A DNA stretch of 64,000 nt from Chaetoderma sp. LZ-2023a (taxonomy: Eukaryota; Mollusca; Caudofoveata; Chaetodermatida; Chaetodermatidae): assembly GCA_034401795.1 (NCBI GenBank), contig CM067360.1, positions 52,252,358 through 52,316,357 on the forward strand, read 5' to 3'. The notes under the pieces are model-generated. The model made no database searches, was not told where the DNA came from, and saw only the letters and a list, made by a program, of their open reading frames with translations. The position numbers were made by a program, and so were the translations under genes. How positions within the stretch are numbered: the stretch's first letter is position 1; each line of letters starts with the position of its first letter. Below, piece after piece: positions 9,849 through 22,422 of this stretch.

Positions 9849-11584
9849 CCGAATCAAAGCTTGGCCAGGTCTAATAGTATTTTGGAGTAATTCTTTTCAT
9901 TTTTCATTGAAAGATTCACACATGACAGTATAATGATATGCATCAGTTATGCCATTTTGTTTGCATACAGTACCATTTCTGGTCTCTCGTGGGGTCCATC
10001 CCATCTTCGTGTTTCTATCGCTAAGCACTTATTTTGTGTTATGAATTGCGTTAATGTATTCCTGTTGCAATCTACTAGTATAGGTAAATATTCTTTTGTT
10101 TCTAGCTGTGTTTTAAGAGCAGTGTTTGTCTCTCCTTTCCATGACTCCTGCATTTCACTGCTCCATTGTTGCCTAATTTCGTCTCCTAGTACTCGGTATA
10201 TCGTATTTGACTGCAATGTAATGTTGTATGCAGTTTGTGCAGTCCACAGGTAACTATGCGACGACGGTGGGGTGGCGGCCTTGGTGGTGGCGGTGGTGGT
10301 GGTGGTGGTGGCCTTGGTAGCGGAGGCGGTCACATCAGCGGTGGTGGTGGTGGTGGTGGTGATGAGGCACGTTTTCACGTCCCTCTCTTCACCCTTCTTT
10401 CATTACCAAAACACAAATCGTGACACGCGTATAACTAGCGATCACGTTAAACCTACGTGTGTATATTAACCCGTTAACCGTCACATCCCTGAAAAAGTAA
10501 ATTCTCGAAAATACAGAACTTACTTTTGAGCGTGAGACTGATTTGACTGGAAGTGTTGTTGCCTAAGGCAGAAATGGTTTCCGGCCGGATAAGGTTCGAA
10601 ATATTCCATGGCTTTCCTGTATGGTTGCCTATGAGATATGGGTAATTCATTGGTAAAGGGTTTAACTGTAAATAAATTACTTACCCACTACACTGATTTT
10701 TGCGATTTTTTATTTTATTTTATAAGATATACACATGATACCCAGCCGTGCTCCCATAGTTCCATATGGTGTCCGCTGTCTTTTGCCTTTTAACGACTAA
10801 ATGTCTTCAACAAATTAAAATATTTACTTATTGAATGTCGGTTTGCGGGCCAGGAGAGGATTATTTTCTAGACTTTACCGCTGTAATGACTGGCTCGGTT
10901 ACCGAACCAGTCACTTCAGTGGTGAAACTTGGGGGTGGTCTTCTCTTGGCCTGCAAATGGACAGTACTCAAACCCACTACAGAGGCCGGTTTTGGGCGGT
11001 TTCGTCACGAAATGGTTAACTTCAGATTGGCGTTGAGCAGTGGACTGCGCGCGGGATTCGCGAGGCCGGCTGTGGACCGATTAAGGAAATCGATGACTGG
11101 AAGACTTTAAAAAAGTCTTTAATCGACGCGATATTAACCTCTACTTGTACATATGTTCTCGTTTCTCTGTTCGAACGTGTATTAGAGCTCATTCTCTCTA
11201 TCACGTCCATTATAGTTAGTGTAAATATGTCATTGCTAATTTTATTCATTAAAACATGGTGACCATAGTCACAATGAAATTGGCTAATGTAAATTCAGAC
11301 ACGCCATATTGTCAACATCTAAAATCGGTATGGGAGAAAATGGACTTTTAGAAATTCAATATAAAACCATGTTTAACCCAACCTCTGTCCATAGGGTGTC
11401 AACCAGTACACACTCGTCTCAATTGCCGCTCATCTATCCAGCTTTCCGGTCATTCAAAATGGGTAACGACTTAAGCAGCTACGGCGCGGCAATTGGGACG
11501 TTTACAAATCATTCATCTCAAAAGAGTGTATAAACTGATAGGAAAATATCTTTAATTTGCCCCAGCGGCTGGATACTTCAGACA
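9849..11584. other. Non-coding stretch upstream of LINE B
   Basis: Apart from the GGT array nothing is recognised. About 10480-10570 contains the ATTTGACTGGAAGTGTTGTT motif related to the diverged repeats at 5305 and 5551. Part of 11110-11584 may be the 5' leader of the LINE that follows, but no first open frame with ORF1 features is seen. Confidence 0.4.
10260..10366. repeat. (GGT)n-rich minisatellite
   Basis: GGTGGC/GGTGGT units (10268-10312 and 10340-10360) are separated by GCGGAGGCGG. Open frames across it encode only Gly, Val or Thr runs. Confidence 0.9.
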
Positions 11585-12353
11585 TTGGTTTCTTTCTTTA
11601 CCAACACGGAAATTATTTTAAACATAATTATAATCCACCTGCTCCTGATTCTGGCGGGGTATATAGAACGTAACCCAGGCCCAATACACAAGAACAATAT
11701 CGCTATTGTTCATCTAAATGTCTGTGAGCTCAAAGATAAAATACACCTTATTGAAGCCGACTTATCCCATGTTCATGTCATTGCTGTTACCGAAAGTCAC
11801 CCCACACCAGGTCTGTCCAACAACTCAATCCAACTGCCGGGCTTTCGTGTACCTTATCGTAGAGATCGCCAACATGCATTGGGATGCGTTTGTGTATATG
11901 TATTCGAAAAAATTGCATCCTCACAATACGCTGAATACGAAAGCACAAATATTGAAATGATGAGGTTACAGATTTTCTATCGTCCGGAATTCCTTATATG
12001 TGTCATCTATCGACCTCCTAATACAGATACGGATAAATGCCAATATTGACAACTTCCACGCCCTTAACACCAATAAAAACATTCTTATATTAGTGGACCT
12101 TAAAGCTGACCTTCTTAGCACAGCAAAGCATCATCGTCGGGATATAATAAGCACTCTGGTTTTTCACCAATTGATAACAGAACCAGCAAGGCCAGACTCA
12201 AACACGCTACTCGACCCCATTATTATCAACAACATAAAAATAGTTAACGAGAGTACAGTAGTAGCACCCATTTGTAGTGACCATAACCCGGTGTGTTTGA
12301 CTCTTACATCAAGCATATCCAAGCCTAAACCTTACACGTGGCGCCAATGCTGA
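11585..12353 (+). pseudogene. LINE B 2A-like leader and APE-type endonuclease
   Basis: The frame 11585-12049 starts with a hydrophobic stretch (IIIIHLLLILAG) followed at 11657-11683 by GYIERNPGP. This is a 2A-type ribosome-skipping motif except that the usual Asp is Tyr. The endonuclease follows at once: VHLNVCELKDKI, IAVTESHPTPG, and CVIYRPPNT just before a frameshift near 12040. The frame 12000-12353 continues with ILVDLKADLL and SDHNPVCLTL, the latter being the conserved SDH block near the end of APE endonucleases. The catalytic Asn, Glu and His positions can be made out. The frame break disables it. Confidence 0.8.
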
Positions 12354-12519
12354 CTGGAATAAATTAGGAAATGCACTCGAACACGCCTCGTGGAATCATC
12401 ATTCTGAAGATTATGACACCAACAGCTGGTGTCAGACGATCACCACACACATCGTTACCGCAGCCGAATCTAGCATCCCAAACAAAGCAGTTACCATCAA
12501 ACCAAATCATAAAGCCTGG

Positions 12520-13660
12520 ATGACTAACAGAATAAGACACGAGAATAGGGTAAGAGAAAACTTATTTAAGAAATCCAGGAAAACCAAAACAGAGAAGGAG
12601 ATAGCTGAATTTAAGCAACAAATGGATCTAGTCAACCCACTTAAAAAGGAATACAAAGCAAATGTAGCTAAGCAAAAAAAAATGAACGTACAGGATCCAA
12701 ATCACTATTATCTGATACAGACTCAAATCTTGAGGAGATTCCGCATTTAAAAGGAGCGGATGGTTATTTTGCTTATGATTCTCTCGAAAAGGCTGATCTT
12801 CTTAATATATATTTTTGTAGCATTGCCACTCTTGATGATTCTAGCGCTCACCTACCTCCATAACCGTAACTACAGAGAGGAGCATAAATAGCATGCATCA
12901 CAATAACAACTGCAGATGTTCTGGATGTATTATCAAACCTCAAAACGACAAAGGCTGTGGGCCCTGATCATATAAGTCCTAAACTATTGGTTGAAGCCCA
13001 ACACATATTAGCACCAATTTTAACGGTGTTTTTCAATTATTCTCTTAACAACTCTCATTTCTCAAGTGATTGGAAAACTGCAAATGTAATTCCAGTCCAC
13101 AAAAAAATGAGACAAGAATCTCTGCTCCAATTATCGTCCAATATCCCTACTTAGTTGTCTAAGTACGGTCATGGAGTGAACCGTGTACAAGCACCTATAC
13201 AACTACATCAAAGATTGAATCACACCTCCTCAGCCTTGATTCCTCTCCTCACATTCCACAGAAAACCAGTTCCTCGACATCTATGCTGCCATTACTCAGG
13301 CCCTGGACAACCCCAAAGAAATACTTTTAATTTTCTTCGATATCTCGAACGCCTTTGACTGAGTTTGGCACCGCTGCCTTCTACAGAAGCTATAACAGAT
13401 ATGCATCTCAGGAGCCCTACTACCATGGATTAAATGTTATCTACAAAAGCTCTGCCATACTCTATGTGGATGCTGGAGTGCCCCAAGGCTCTCTCCTGGG
13501 GCCTCTTATATTTCTAATCTTTATTAATGATATGCCTAGTGTTATTCTAAGCAATATTACACTATTTGCTGATGACACTTGCCTCTATGCTATTTCTGCT
13601 AATCTGCTAGCACAATATCCAACCAAAGAACACGATCTATTAATTACATCACAATGAGCA
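12520..13660 (+). pseudogene. LINE B reverse transcriptase, fragmented
   Basis: Successive short frames: a linker rich in Lys (12520-12750), then TTKAVGPDHISPKLL-type fingers (12940-13154, with DWKTANVIPVHKK). The motif QGSLLGPLIFLIFINDMP and the catalytic FADD block lie in 13355-13657 (FADD at 13565-13576). Frame changes at about 13155, 13358 and 13660 break it. Confidence 0.82.
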
Positions 13661-13889
13661 ACCTCCTGCTTAGTTGAATTTACCGCTTCAAAAACTACCT
13701 CCATGCTGGTCTCACTACGCCCAGATCCTGCCATCTTTCCAGTCAATTAAAAAAAATCTCAAATCTCTCCCTCAACTAATACCAAACACCTTGAAGTTAC
13801 GTTTAGTTGTAGAGCCCAATAGCTATCCCATGCGGAATCCATCATATCCATACCCAACACAAACTGTCCATACATAAATGTCTAAAATA

Positions 13890-14325
13890 TATACTTGACC
13901 GGGAAAGCCTCCAAGTCATGTATACAAGCGTCGTTAGGCCATCCCTAGAATATACATACGTGGTTTGGGATAATTTATCGCAATATCATGTGAATAGACT
14001 GGAAAACATCCAAAAGGACGCACTCAGAACAATAAGCGGACTTATGCTAAGTGTTAGTACTAATGATTTGTATACGTAAACGGGATTTGAAACACTGGTG
14101 CATAGACGCACAATACACCGATTACTTATGCTTTATAAGATTATAAATGGAATCGCTTCCAAACCACTGAATGAGTACCTTCCTCCACTACCCCAAACAC
14201 GGAATCCCTACAATACCTGTCATCTAAACCTCATCAGACCATACAGATGCTGAACTGAGATCCATAATAGATCATTTTTTCCAGAAACAATCCGTTCCTG
14301 GAATGCTTCAACAGTGTCGGATGAT
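13890..14325 (+). pseudogene. LINE B C-terminal domain
   Basis: Translation of 13918-14300 gives VRPSLEYTYVVWDN, NRLENIQKDALRTI and HRLLMLYKIINGIA, interrupted by stops near 14078 and 14253, then FFPETIRSWN. This is the usual C-terminal part of CR1/L2/jockey-like ORF2 proteins. Confidence 0.7.
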
Positions 14326-14700
14326 TAAGAAACTGTGTTCAGTGATTGAGAACATCCACTCCATACCTGTATCACAGCCGAAACAACAACGTGCCAGGGC
14401 CGCACCAAAAGTCACTCCCAAGAAACGTGAGGCACTGACTTGCTTCAATTTTGGCATGAAAGGGCACCTGAAGCGATACTGTACACAAACAGTACCGCCA
14501 GCACAGAAAAACAGATCAACCCCGCGTGCACCTCGTGAACATAAACTGATAACATGTTTTAACTGCTGAAAATTAGGCCATATGGCCTCAGAATGCTATT
14601 CCGCGCTGACTACACTTAGTCAGCCAAAGCGCAGTGTGACATGCTTTAGATTCCAGAAGACCAGGCATTATTAAAATGACTGCCCACTCAACCAGAAGTC
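14303..14700 (+). pseudogene. G1 gag C-terminus with zinc knuckles
   Basis: Basic, Pro/Lys-rich chain followed by CCHC-type knuckles. The first, CFNFGMKGHLKRYC, has Phe in place of the second Cys. The second starts CFNC and is cut by a stop (14567-14569), resuming as KLGHMASEC. A third degenerate one starts CFRFQKTRHY. The matrix and capsid parts are absent. Nucleocapsid knuckles normally bind the element's RNA. Confidence 0.75.
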
Positions 14701-15071
14701 TAGTCAACCACAGTGACGAGTGATGAAAAGGCTGCATCAGCCCGATAACTCCGGTTATCGACATGAAGCGCAGATGTAAATCGATGAAGTTGACTATCGA
14801 TATAATCAAAGGCACGATTTGGATGAATGCACATCTTATGATTCGGGATGGGAAACGCCCTCTTGGGCCTATTCACGGAATACACGGAAGGACATGAACA
14901 ACCGCATGTACCGTGACCATGATTACGAGGATCGCAATGGTTTTGTGTCGACGAGTATGGCTGTTATTCAGACAGTTTCAGAGGAGCCTTGTCAGGGGAA
15001 GGACGCCGACGATCATACACCGAAGCTGTTGACAGGCGACTACTCTTGTTAAGCGAATACGGAGGGAGCCA

Positions 15072-15632
15072 GTGACTGAAATGTTCCTCATCCGGTTAGA
15101 AGTGGAAGCGAATGGTCAGAAGAACAACAGGGGTAAGTACTTAGATGCTTTAATAGCTACTGGTGCTAGTACTTCCCTTGTTAGGAAGGATATATGGAGG
15201 GGTATATTAAATACCCATCCATTAAAGAAGGCTAATACATTGTTAGCTGTAAATGGTTCACCAATCAATGTATTAGGAGAAACTTAGATTACATTTAAAG
15301 ATGCCAGACTGATTCCAATTATGGTTGTGGAATGCATGAGGCATGAGTGTTTGATTGGTGTGGATGCTTTGCATATGGGAAAGGTGAGAATTGACTATGG
15401 GACTAGGGAAGTAATATGGTTTGGAAAGAAGTACACATTTAGAATACCCTTTAGGTCTCAAAGTGATTATGTGTATGCTAGATGTAAGGACACGACCGGA
15501 TATGCAGTTATTGACAAAGTATTAAGCGACTTTGTCAATAATTTTGATACAGCTCATCCCAACACTCTTGGACATATGCCCCAAGTACAATGTACCCTCC
15601 CATTCGACAGAAAGTATATAGGATACCTTTAA
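15072..15632 (+). pseudogene. G1 aspartic protease region
   Basis: The frame 15072-15287 has LDALIATGASTSLV (active-site block at 15153-15170), in which the catalytic Asp of the D-T/S-G motif is Ala. A stop at 15285-15287 splits it from 15321-15632, which carries the C-terminal protease block ECLIGVDALHMGKV and the linker to RT. The missing Asp and the stop make it inactive. Confidence 0.75.
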
Positions 15633-16714
15633 CAAAGGCATATCTGGTCAAGAATCAGGTCAAAGAAATGTTAGATGCTGGCGTCATAAGACCATCATCA
15701 TCACCTTGGGCATCACCTATCACCTTAGGGCCCAAGAAGGATGGTGATACACGTTTTTGTGTAGACTTTAGGAAATTAAATTTGGTGTGTCGTAAGGACA
15801 GTTATCACTTGCCTAATATCTCAGACATATTTGATTCGATGAGGAGGGGGGGGGCAACACTATTTTCTACAATGGACTTGAAGTCTGGCTATTGGCAGAT
15901 ACCCATGGCTAGCCAAGACATTGAGAAGACGGTGTTCGTCTGCACAGAAGGTCTTTTCGAATGGATTCGTATGCCCTTTGGTATTTCAAATCAGATGCGG
16001 TATTTCAACGTGCAATGAATGATATTTTTTGTGAGTTTGTAGGAAAATTCATGCATGTTTTCGTCGATGACGTAGTTGTGTATTCACGAAATCAGTCTGA
16101 ACATGCACGTCATTTGCGTGTTGTTATGAGTAAAATTCAGGAGCATAATCTTCAGTTGAAGAGAAAGAAATGTGACTTTGCAAGCAAGTCTGTGGACCTA
16201 TTAGGCTATCACATTTCAAGCCAAGGAGTAGCTCCTCAGAGTCAAAAGGTCAAGATTATATAAGTTTTCTCGGAGCTACTGGCTACTATCGATCTTGCAT
16301 GAAATGTTATGCCGAAATTGCTAAAAATTTGATAGAGTTAACTAAGAAATATAAAAAAGATATGAGTGGGGAAAAGAGGAACAGCGAGCATTTGAGAAAT
16401 TGAAGAATTTGCTGTGTAGTGAGACCATTCTCACGTACCCAAATTTGAATAAACCATATAAACTGTACACAGATGCGTCAAGTTATGCAATAGGTGCAAT
16501 TTTGGTACAGGTTGATGATAATGGTATTGAGCGTGTAGTTCAATATGTCAGCTCAACCTTGAAAGATAGTCAGTTAAATTGGCCCGTAAAAGAGAAGGAG
16601 GCTTACGCTAAGCTCGATGTGTTGAGAAAAAGCTTCGTCCTTACCTATTTGTCGCTGAGTTCACTGTGTATACCAACTACAAACCGCTTAAGAGTTTATT
16701 TGTGGCCGAGGTAA
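15590..16714 (+). pseudogene. G1 reverse transcriptase and RNase H
   Basis: The RT starts in 15590-16018 with VKEMLDAGVIRPSSSPWASP and STMDLKSGYWQIPM. A frameshift near 16000 leads to 15961-16263, which carries the catalytic FVDDVVVYS (FVDD at 16060-16071) and LLGYHISSQG. After another break, 16400-16714 encodes the RNase H start, YKLYTDASSYAIGAIL, and the block beginning KEKEAYA. The order and motifs are those of Ty3/gypsy pol. Three or more frame breaks are present, and GGGGGGGG at 15847-15854 may be one source of slippage. Confidence 0.85.
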
Positions 16715-18532
16715 AAAACATGAACGTGCAGCACTGGGTGGTATTAATCGCTGAGTATGGATGTAAGATAGAATACATCCAGGGTTCAAAGAATATCCGT
16801 GCGGATATGTCATCCAGGTTACGTCATCCCATTGAAGTCGCCATGTTGGATACTGGTGACTATGTCATACCAGAGGTGGAAGAGAGTGTCTTACCTCATG
16901 TTCCTCTGGAGGTGTATGACGTACCTTATGCAGAATTATGTACCGAGCAGACCAAGGAATTCGCGGAGTTGTTTAAGAACATGCTGGAGGAGTACATGGT
17001 TAATAATGGTATTCTGTATTTGTTAATCCCACCCTCGGCGTTGGACGCTGAATATCCAAGGATATTGTTACCCAGTAAATTTCGTGAGCAAGTACTCAGG
17101 AAGGCTCATGAGCGAGCCGGTCACCAAGGTGTGAAAAAGACTAGGTATGGTGAGCGATTCCTTTGTTTGGCCATCCTTGAGATGGGATGTTGTCTATATG
17201 TTAGATAGGTGTACACTCTGCCAGCTCAATAGACCTGTCACGACACGACCTAGGTATAGAGAAATGCCTGTGGCCAATTATCCTGGTCAGATAATTGAGA
17301 AGGATCTAATAGGTCTGCTTTTAAAGTCCAACAAAGGCAACTTCTATATAATGACGATTGTTGATCATTGTTCTGCCTGGGCAGAAGTGTACCCAATCTC
17401 CGCTAAGAGTGTGGAAGGCAAGTTCCTTAATGAATACGTAGCTCATCACGGCATACCGGAAATCCTCATTACCAATCAAGGAAAGGAGTTTTGTTCGAAC
17501 TCACTTGAGCAGAGGTATGCTGAGCATGGTATTGATCATCGAAGAACAAGTCTGTATCATTCACAGACAAATGGATGGATGGAAAGATTCAACAGGACAT
17601 TGAAAGACTTGATACAGAAAGGTGTCAATAGCGAGTCTCGTTCATGGGAAACTGAGTTGGGAGCAGCTTTAACAGCGTACCGCAATACTCGCCATGCCAC
17701 GACTGGATATACACCATTCTATCTGATGTATGGTCGATGTGCGAGACTTCCGTTAGCCATTCTCCTCGATGCAGCGCAAGATTTAAGTGAAAGAGTTACA
17801 TGTCTTAACAACGCCTTATTGCATGCTCGCAGTGAGACAGCAAAATCACGAGAACATCACCGTGAACAACGAGATAAGCCAGCTAACGCTGGTGAGTACA
17901 AAGTAGGCGACTCGGTGGTTGTAAAGGCTGATGAGAGGATGACGTTGACCTCTCGCAGTGACCCTGAGTACCAAACTTTCAAGATTAGTGGACCCATGGC
18001 TCACGCTCGACATCAGAGATCTGGGAAGGTGTGCGTTCTAAACATCTCAAAGTTGCGCGTAGTCGACTCAGAGATGTGCTGGGACAAGCTGAGACCATGC
18101 CCTATTAGGAATCCCGCTAAAGATACTAAAGCAAGTCATCTTCCGAGAGTACCACCACTACCTGAATCTACACCAGCATCTGGTAAGGTAATCCCTGGAA
18201 TGCGACCAGTACCTGTAAAAGAACCGGAGGTATGCACGGAGGTTGACATGAATATTGATCAGCCGGGTATGAGTAATGATCCCAATTACGAGGCACCGAT
18301 GGACACGTCAGAGACTCTTGGTGATGACTCACCAATGGATACATCAGAAACTGTACCCGAGCCTGCCAGTGAACCAATGGATGTACAACCACCTGTGCAC
18401 TCCTATAGTCTGCACAAGCGTAGTCATAACTTTTATTCTGAGTCATCAGCCAGTAAACACGCTAGGATTGGTACATTTGGTTGGTCGAAATTTGCTGACT
18501 TTGTTAGACGTATTAAAGCCGTTAAAAGCTGA
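16666..18532 (+). pseudogene. G1 integrase with long Pro/Ser-rich tail
   Basis: 16666-17208 holds the end of RNase H (IQGSKNIRADMSSR) and the first zinc-binding His pair of the integrase (HERAGHQG). 17147-18532 continues in another frame with CTLCQL, then the DDE core. The first Asp is in EKDLIG (17303-17305). The second position reads TNQGKEF, Asn instead of Asp (17474-17476). The Glu is in WMERFNRTL (17582-17584). The spacing is the DD35E spacing. A C-terminal domain and a tail rich in Pro, Glu and the repeated MDTSET follow to 18532. The Asp-to-Asn change should abolish activity. The core is otherwise open for 461 codons. Confidence 0.85.
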
Positions 18533-18604
18533 CATAGTATGAAAAAGTGCTAATCGCTGTATGATACTTTTAGGAATAACATCGTATTTTACCATTACAA
18601 AATT

Positions 18605-20269
18605 ATGTATACTGTACGCCTCTGTATCATGCTAATGTGTGTTAGTAGTATCTTTATCTTTGGACTGTGTAAAAATTCAAATATTCATAAATTGCAGAAT
18701 GGTGTGATGATCACTAGTCATCAACAAACTTCAGTAGTATGAGCCGAATGGATGGTGGTAGTGTCTATTAACCATCCATACCACCTAACTTTTTTGACCG
18801 ATTAGATAGATTTCGTTTACTTGTTGCTGACATAAGCAGTACAACTTCGCTTAGTAGTAACAACATTTTTGGACTTCAACATCGGATCAGCATCATTAAG
18901 AAGATTACTGTAAAGACACAAAGAACAATGTTAAATCATAGAGGTAGACGACAAAAGAGAGGACTATTAAACTTTGTTGGTGATGTTGCATCATCCTTGT
19001 TTGGAGTAGCGACATCCGGTGATATCGAGGCACTGAAGAATGTTGTTAAATCGGCTATGGAGAAGCTGAATAGGTTAGGGCGCTTTTCTAATGACTTATC
19101 GCCTTATGTAAAACATGCTTTTGAGGAAATCCTTATCAACACTAACAGAATTAATGAAGTCACAGACTGTTCGGTTAGCTTGACCAAGAATGTGAGTAAA
19201 TTACTTATTCAACAAGCATCACATCAAGCAGATGTATACGCATTAGTACGTTTAGGACATATAATTGATTCGGCAGAAAATGTTGTGTACAGTTATCAAA
19301 AGCTGTCTGCGCAATTTCATAGGCAGACTGCGTCTCTCGAATTATGGAGATTAACTGGAGAATTATTTAGTCCATCTGATTTATCGGAAGTCGCGGATCA
19401 AGTTAGTGTGGGATTTGAGTTGATTAAACCATATCAGTGGTATTACCGAAACGTTATTGTGTCTCCTTTGTGGAAGGACGACTCACAGTTATATTATGTT
19501 GCTACTTTACGGCTAATTGATGGTGGAAACTATATTGAATACGGTATGCATTCATGGCCCGAACCTTTAAGTATTGGTGGACATTATATACAGGTGATAA
19601 TTGCATGAAACAGTATCGGTTTGGATACCAAGACTGGCTGGTATTTTACTCCATCCGAATGCTGAGGAGTTGATCCTCGAGTTGGTCGCGGATAGTTACG
19701 TGTTGATAAGACTCATGTACCATGTATTGTGAGTTTGTTAACATATTTGACTGATAGTAGTTGGGTTGTCACACTCAAATGATACTGCTAGTAAGCTATT
19801 TGCACATAAAGGGATTGGAGTGGTACTGCAGATGTTTGGTGAGCATGTGGAGGCACACTGTAGAGGGAAGGTAGCTGAGCGTTGTTCGTTGTCGAATGGA
19901 ATATATGCATTAATGTCGAATAAGTGTGATTACAGTGGTGCTGGATGGAAATTCAGACCTATACGGACCAACAGATGGTCGCATGCTCGGATCAGTTTGG
20001 CCATCGATGTATCAAGATTGGACGTAGCTGGTGTCCTACACCAATTGTTAATTGTTAACCACTTAAAGGTGGAGAAATGGAACCAGTTACATAAAACAAA
20101 GTATGTTCCTTTAGCGTCATTATCCGAGATCGACACAGCGATTGATGAAAGGATTGGTACTGAATCCGTGTTGTTATATTTGGTGGCCTTTGCCACCACA
20201 CTCATAGTGCTAATGTGTATAGTATATAAGTGTGGGATCTTTCAGCGTGTGTGGAGGTGCGCTTCATGA
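18605..20269 (+). pseudogene. G1 envelope-like gene (baculovirus F / errantivirus type), broken
   Basis: Third gene of the element, downstream of integrase as expected for env. An ATG at 18605 begins a hydrophobic signal-peptide-like segment (CIMLMCVSSIFIFGLC), stopped at about 18737. The frame 18928-19608 has a furin-type basic site (RRQKR) immediately followed by a hydrophobic GLLNFVGDVASSLFG segment. That is the layout of the cleavage site and fusion peptide in F-type fusion proteins. A long helical region follows (226 codons). After frame breaks at about 19606-19765, 19766-20269 ends with a transmembrane segment (VLLYLVAFATTLIVLMCIVY) and a short basic tail. At least three breaks separate the parts, so no full-length product can be made from this copy. 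Confidence 0.75.
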
Positions 20270-20900
20270 AAGCCACCCACGGAGAGTATTCCATGATTGA
20301 CATCTGTATAGGCACGTTGGTCAGATCGACCAGCGGTGACGCCTAGCACCAGGGACAAGCCCACCAGAACCAGTGGCACGACGTCACCCACGGCGTCCTA
20401 CCAGATGGGCATGGAAGTCATCGATGATATCCCCAATATCTCTGTGCTGCCACATTAATATTTGAACTCTGTTGATTTATTTATTATTTTGCTTTATCTA
20501 GGTGGACATTCTGTATATAGGTTTGATTATGTATGGTGCGACATCAATGCACTATGCTACTGTGTTTGATTATTAAGTATTGTTATACCCTGTCTCATTT
20601 TAATTCGATATTGTTCTAATTATTAATTACTAATTGTATTGTTTTTCTTTTACTTGATTTGATTGCTGTTTATTGTTTCTTTTCCTTTTCGATTTATTAC
20701 TGTATTGTTGTTTGATGATTTCTTTTTGGTTTTGATTTTGCTGGTATGTTATTATTTGTGGTTGTTGTAGTTATTGTGTGTACACGTGTGATGCATTTCA
20801 TCTGGATGGCCCTGGTATAGGTGTGTTTTGGTTGTTGATGGTGCACAACGAGTTAATTAACGATTCTTAGCCGCCTAAGAGATGGTTAATTAACTTTGGT
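20270..20900. other. G1 region between env and the probable 3' LTR
   Basis: No open frame of note. T-rich DNA with many GATTT/TTATT words. A polypurine tract marking the LTR start could not be assigned. Confidence 0.4.
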
Positions 20901-22422
20901 TGGTGGGCATGTGTAAATATGGGATTGTCTTGTGGGAAGCCATGACCCCACAGGATGTCTTATAATTCACGTAAACCCCAAAAAAGTGTACCTTGTGTCA
21001 ATCATTGGGATGGTGGAAAGTCGAGTCAGCCAGGTCATCTCTTTATATGTGATAGAAGTGTACTAATGTTAAATGGATAGGATGCTGTTTATGGCATTGC
21101 ATAACCAGCAGATGAGATTAATATGATAATGTTAGAAATGAATGAATTAATTGAAAATTGTTCTATGGTTGTGAGTTGATGTGTATGTGAGAATGATTAA
21201 GATACAAGTTGTCGCTGCTTAGATGGCATTCACTTTTAGGATATTCAGCAGTTGTTGATAGTTGTAGTTTTGGAATTAATTACTGTTTAGTGGCAAGTGC
21301 TGGGATCATGAATTATGAGAATAAATTAAACGTGCCTAACTGACATAGTTGATGACGTAAGCACCCTAGTAATTAAGCGTAGGCTAGAACAACACCATCT
21401 GGTAATGAATCATCCAGCGTGTGTGCCTAGCATTAGTATGCAATGGACAGGCCATGGGCATTGTAGCGTCCTTTAGGGATTTATAACAGAATCGAAATTT
21501 ATTGATAAACTATATGCCACTCATTTTATGGTATGCAACAACAGCACATAACAGAATGTTGTTAGTTAGATGGCAGATCACATCAAACCAGAACCGGTTC
21601 CCACTGCTTTGACTATCTGAGGCAAACTCTTCTATGAAGAATTGGGCAGAGTATGATTGGTCGGAATGATGTCATAACCAATCAAGAACAGTCAGACTCT
21701 GCAGTAAAGAATTATAAAGAATGGAGCTGTGCGCCAGGCAAGTGATGGAGGAATCACTGGTTGGTTGAAAGGACCAATCAGTTATCAGGTTAGAACTTCT
21801 AGGAAAAGATAAGCAGAAGTTGATTGGTGACTTTATTGTTCGGCCAATCAAAGGTGTGTTTATCGGGTACCTAGAAGAGTTGCAAGAACAGATTCTGAGA
21901 GAAGTTGTACAATTCTGGGAAATAAATGGAAAGATTGGAAAGTCCAAATTGGGGCTATAAAAGAAGGTACTTCTCTCAGAATAAGTTAATCTCTGATTCA
22001 CCAAACAATCAAAAACATTGCTGCTTGGTTTAAGCTGTGGCGGTTATGCCTAACAAAGCTTGCTGCAGGATAGGTTAGAATAGGATTAGGTTAAGTTAGC
22101 TTGATGGTTTTAAGGACATCGTATTGCACTAAGTGTTCTTTGTATGAGCGCTCTTGCTCAACCATTCAAACAGTTTGTATCTATAGTGTAAATACAGTTT
22201 TTCATCTTACGTATATGTAAGACAAGTAGTTAGTTGGTTGATAGGAATCTAGTTCAGCTGGGAGAAACACCCAGTCCTTACCAGGATCTTGATCAGTCAG
22301 GTTAGGCCCAGCAGTCAGAAATAAATATCGTCACTTTACCATCAGTCAGACGAGGCAAGCCGACTGCAGCTACTTCGCCCCTTCTCATTACCGGTGACGT
22401 TGTCGCAGCAACACTCAGAAGT
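20900..22422 (+). repeat. Probable 3' LTR of G1
   Basis: Non-coding block after env containing a compact promoter (CCAAT boxes at 21655-21850, TATAAAAG at 21956-21963). It is followed by an R/U5-like stretch to about 22420. No second copy exists in the window, so the borders are estimates. Confidence 0.45.
21655..21963 (+). promoter_or_regulatory. LTR-type promoter: CCAAT-box array and TATA box
   Basis: Five CCAAT or ATTGG motifs (about 21656, 21679, 21771, 21820, 21843) stand upstream of GGGCTATAAAAGAAGG (TATA at 21956-21963). Transcription would be expected to start near 21990, reading toward the right. The CCAAT and TATA roles are inferred from their arrangement. Confidence 0.5.

Larger units (their letters stand above)
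11585..14325 (+). mobile_element. CR1/L2-like non-LTR retrotransposon, degraded
   Basis: Plus-strand LINE with, in order, a hydrophobic leader and 2A-like peptide, an APE-type endonuclease, RT and the usual C-terminal end (FFPETIRSWN near 14280). Multiple frameshifts and stops interrupt it. The 3' end lies close to 14325, where gypsy gag sequence begins. The exact border is unclear because neither a tail nor a target duplication is visible. The clade is judged from the 2A-like motif, the endonuclease style and the C-terminal block. Confidence 0.8.

Noticed and set aside
10831-11110. 91-codon frame upstream of LINE B, considered as LINE ORF1
   Set aside because: No zinc knuckle, coiled coil or PHD features. 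The overlapping frames are equally open.
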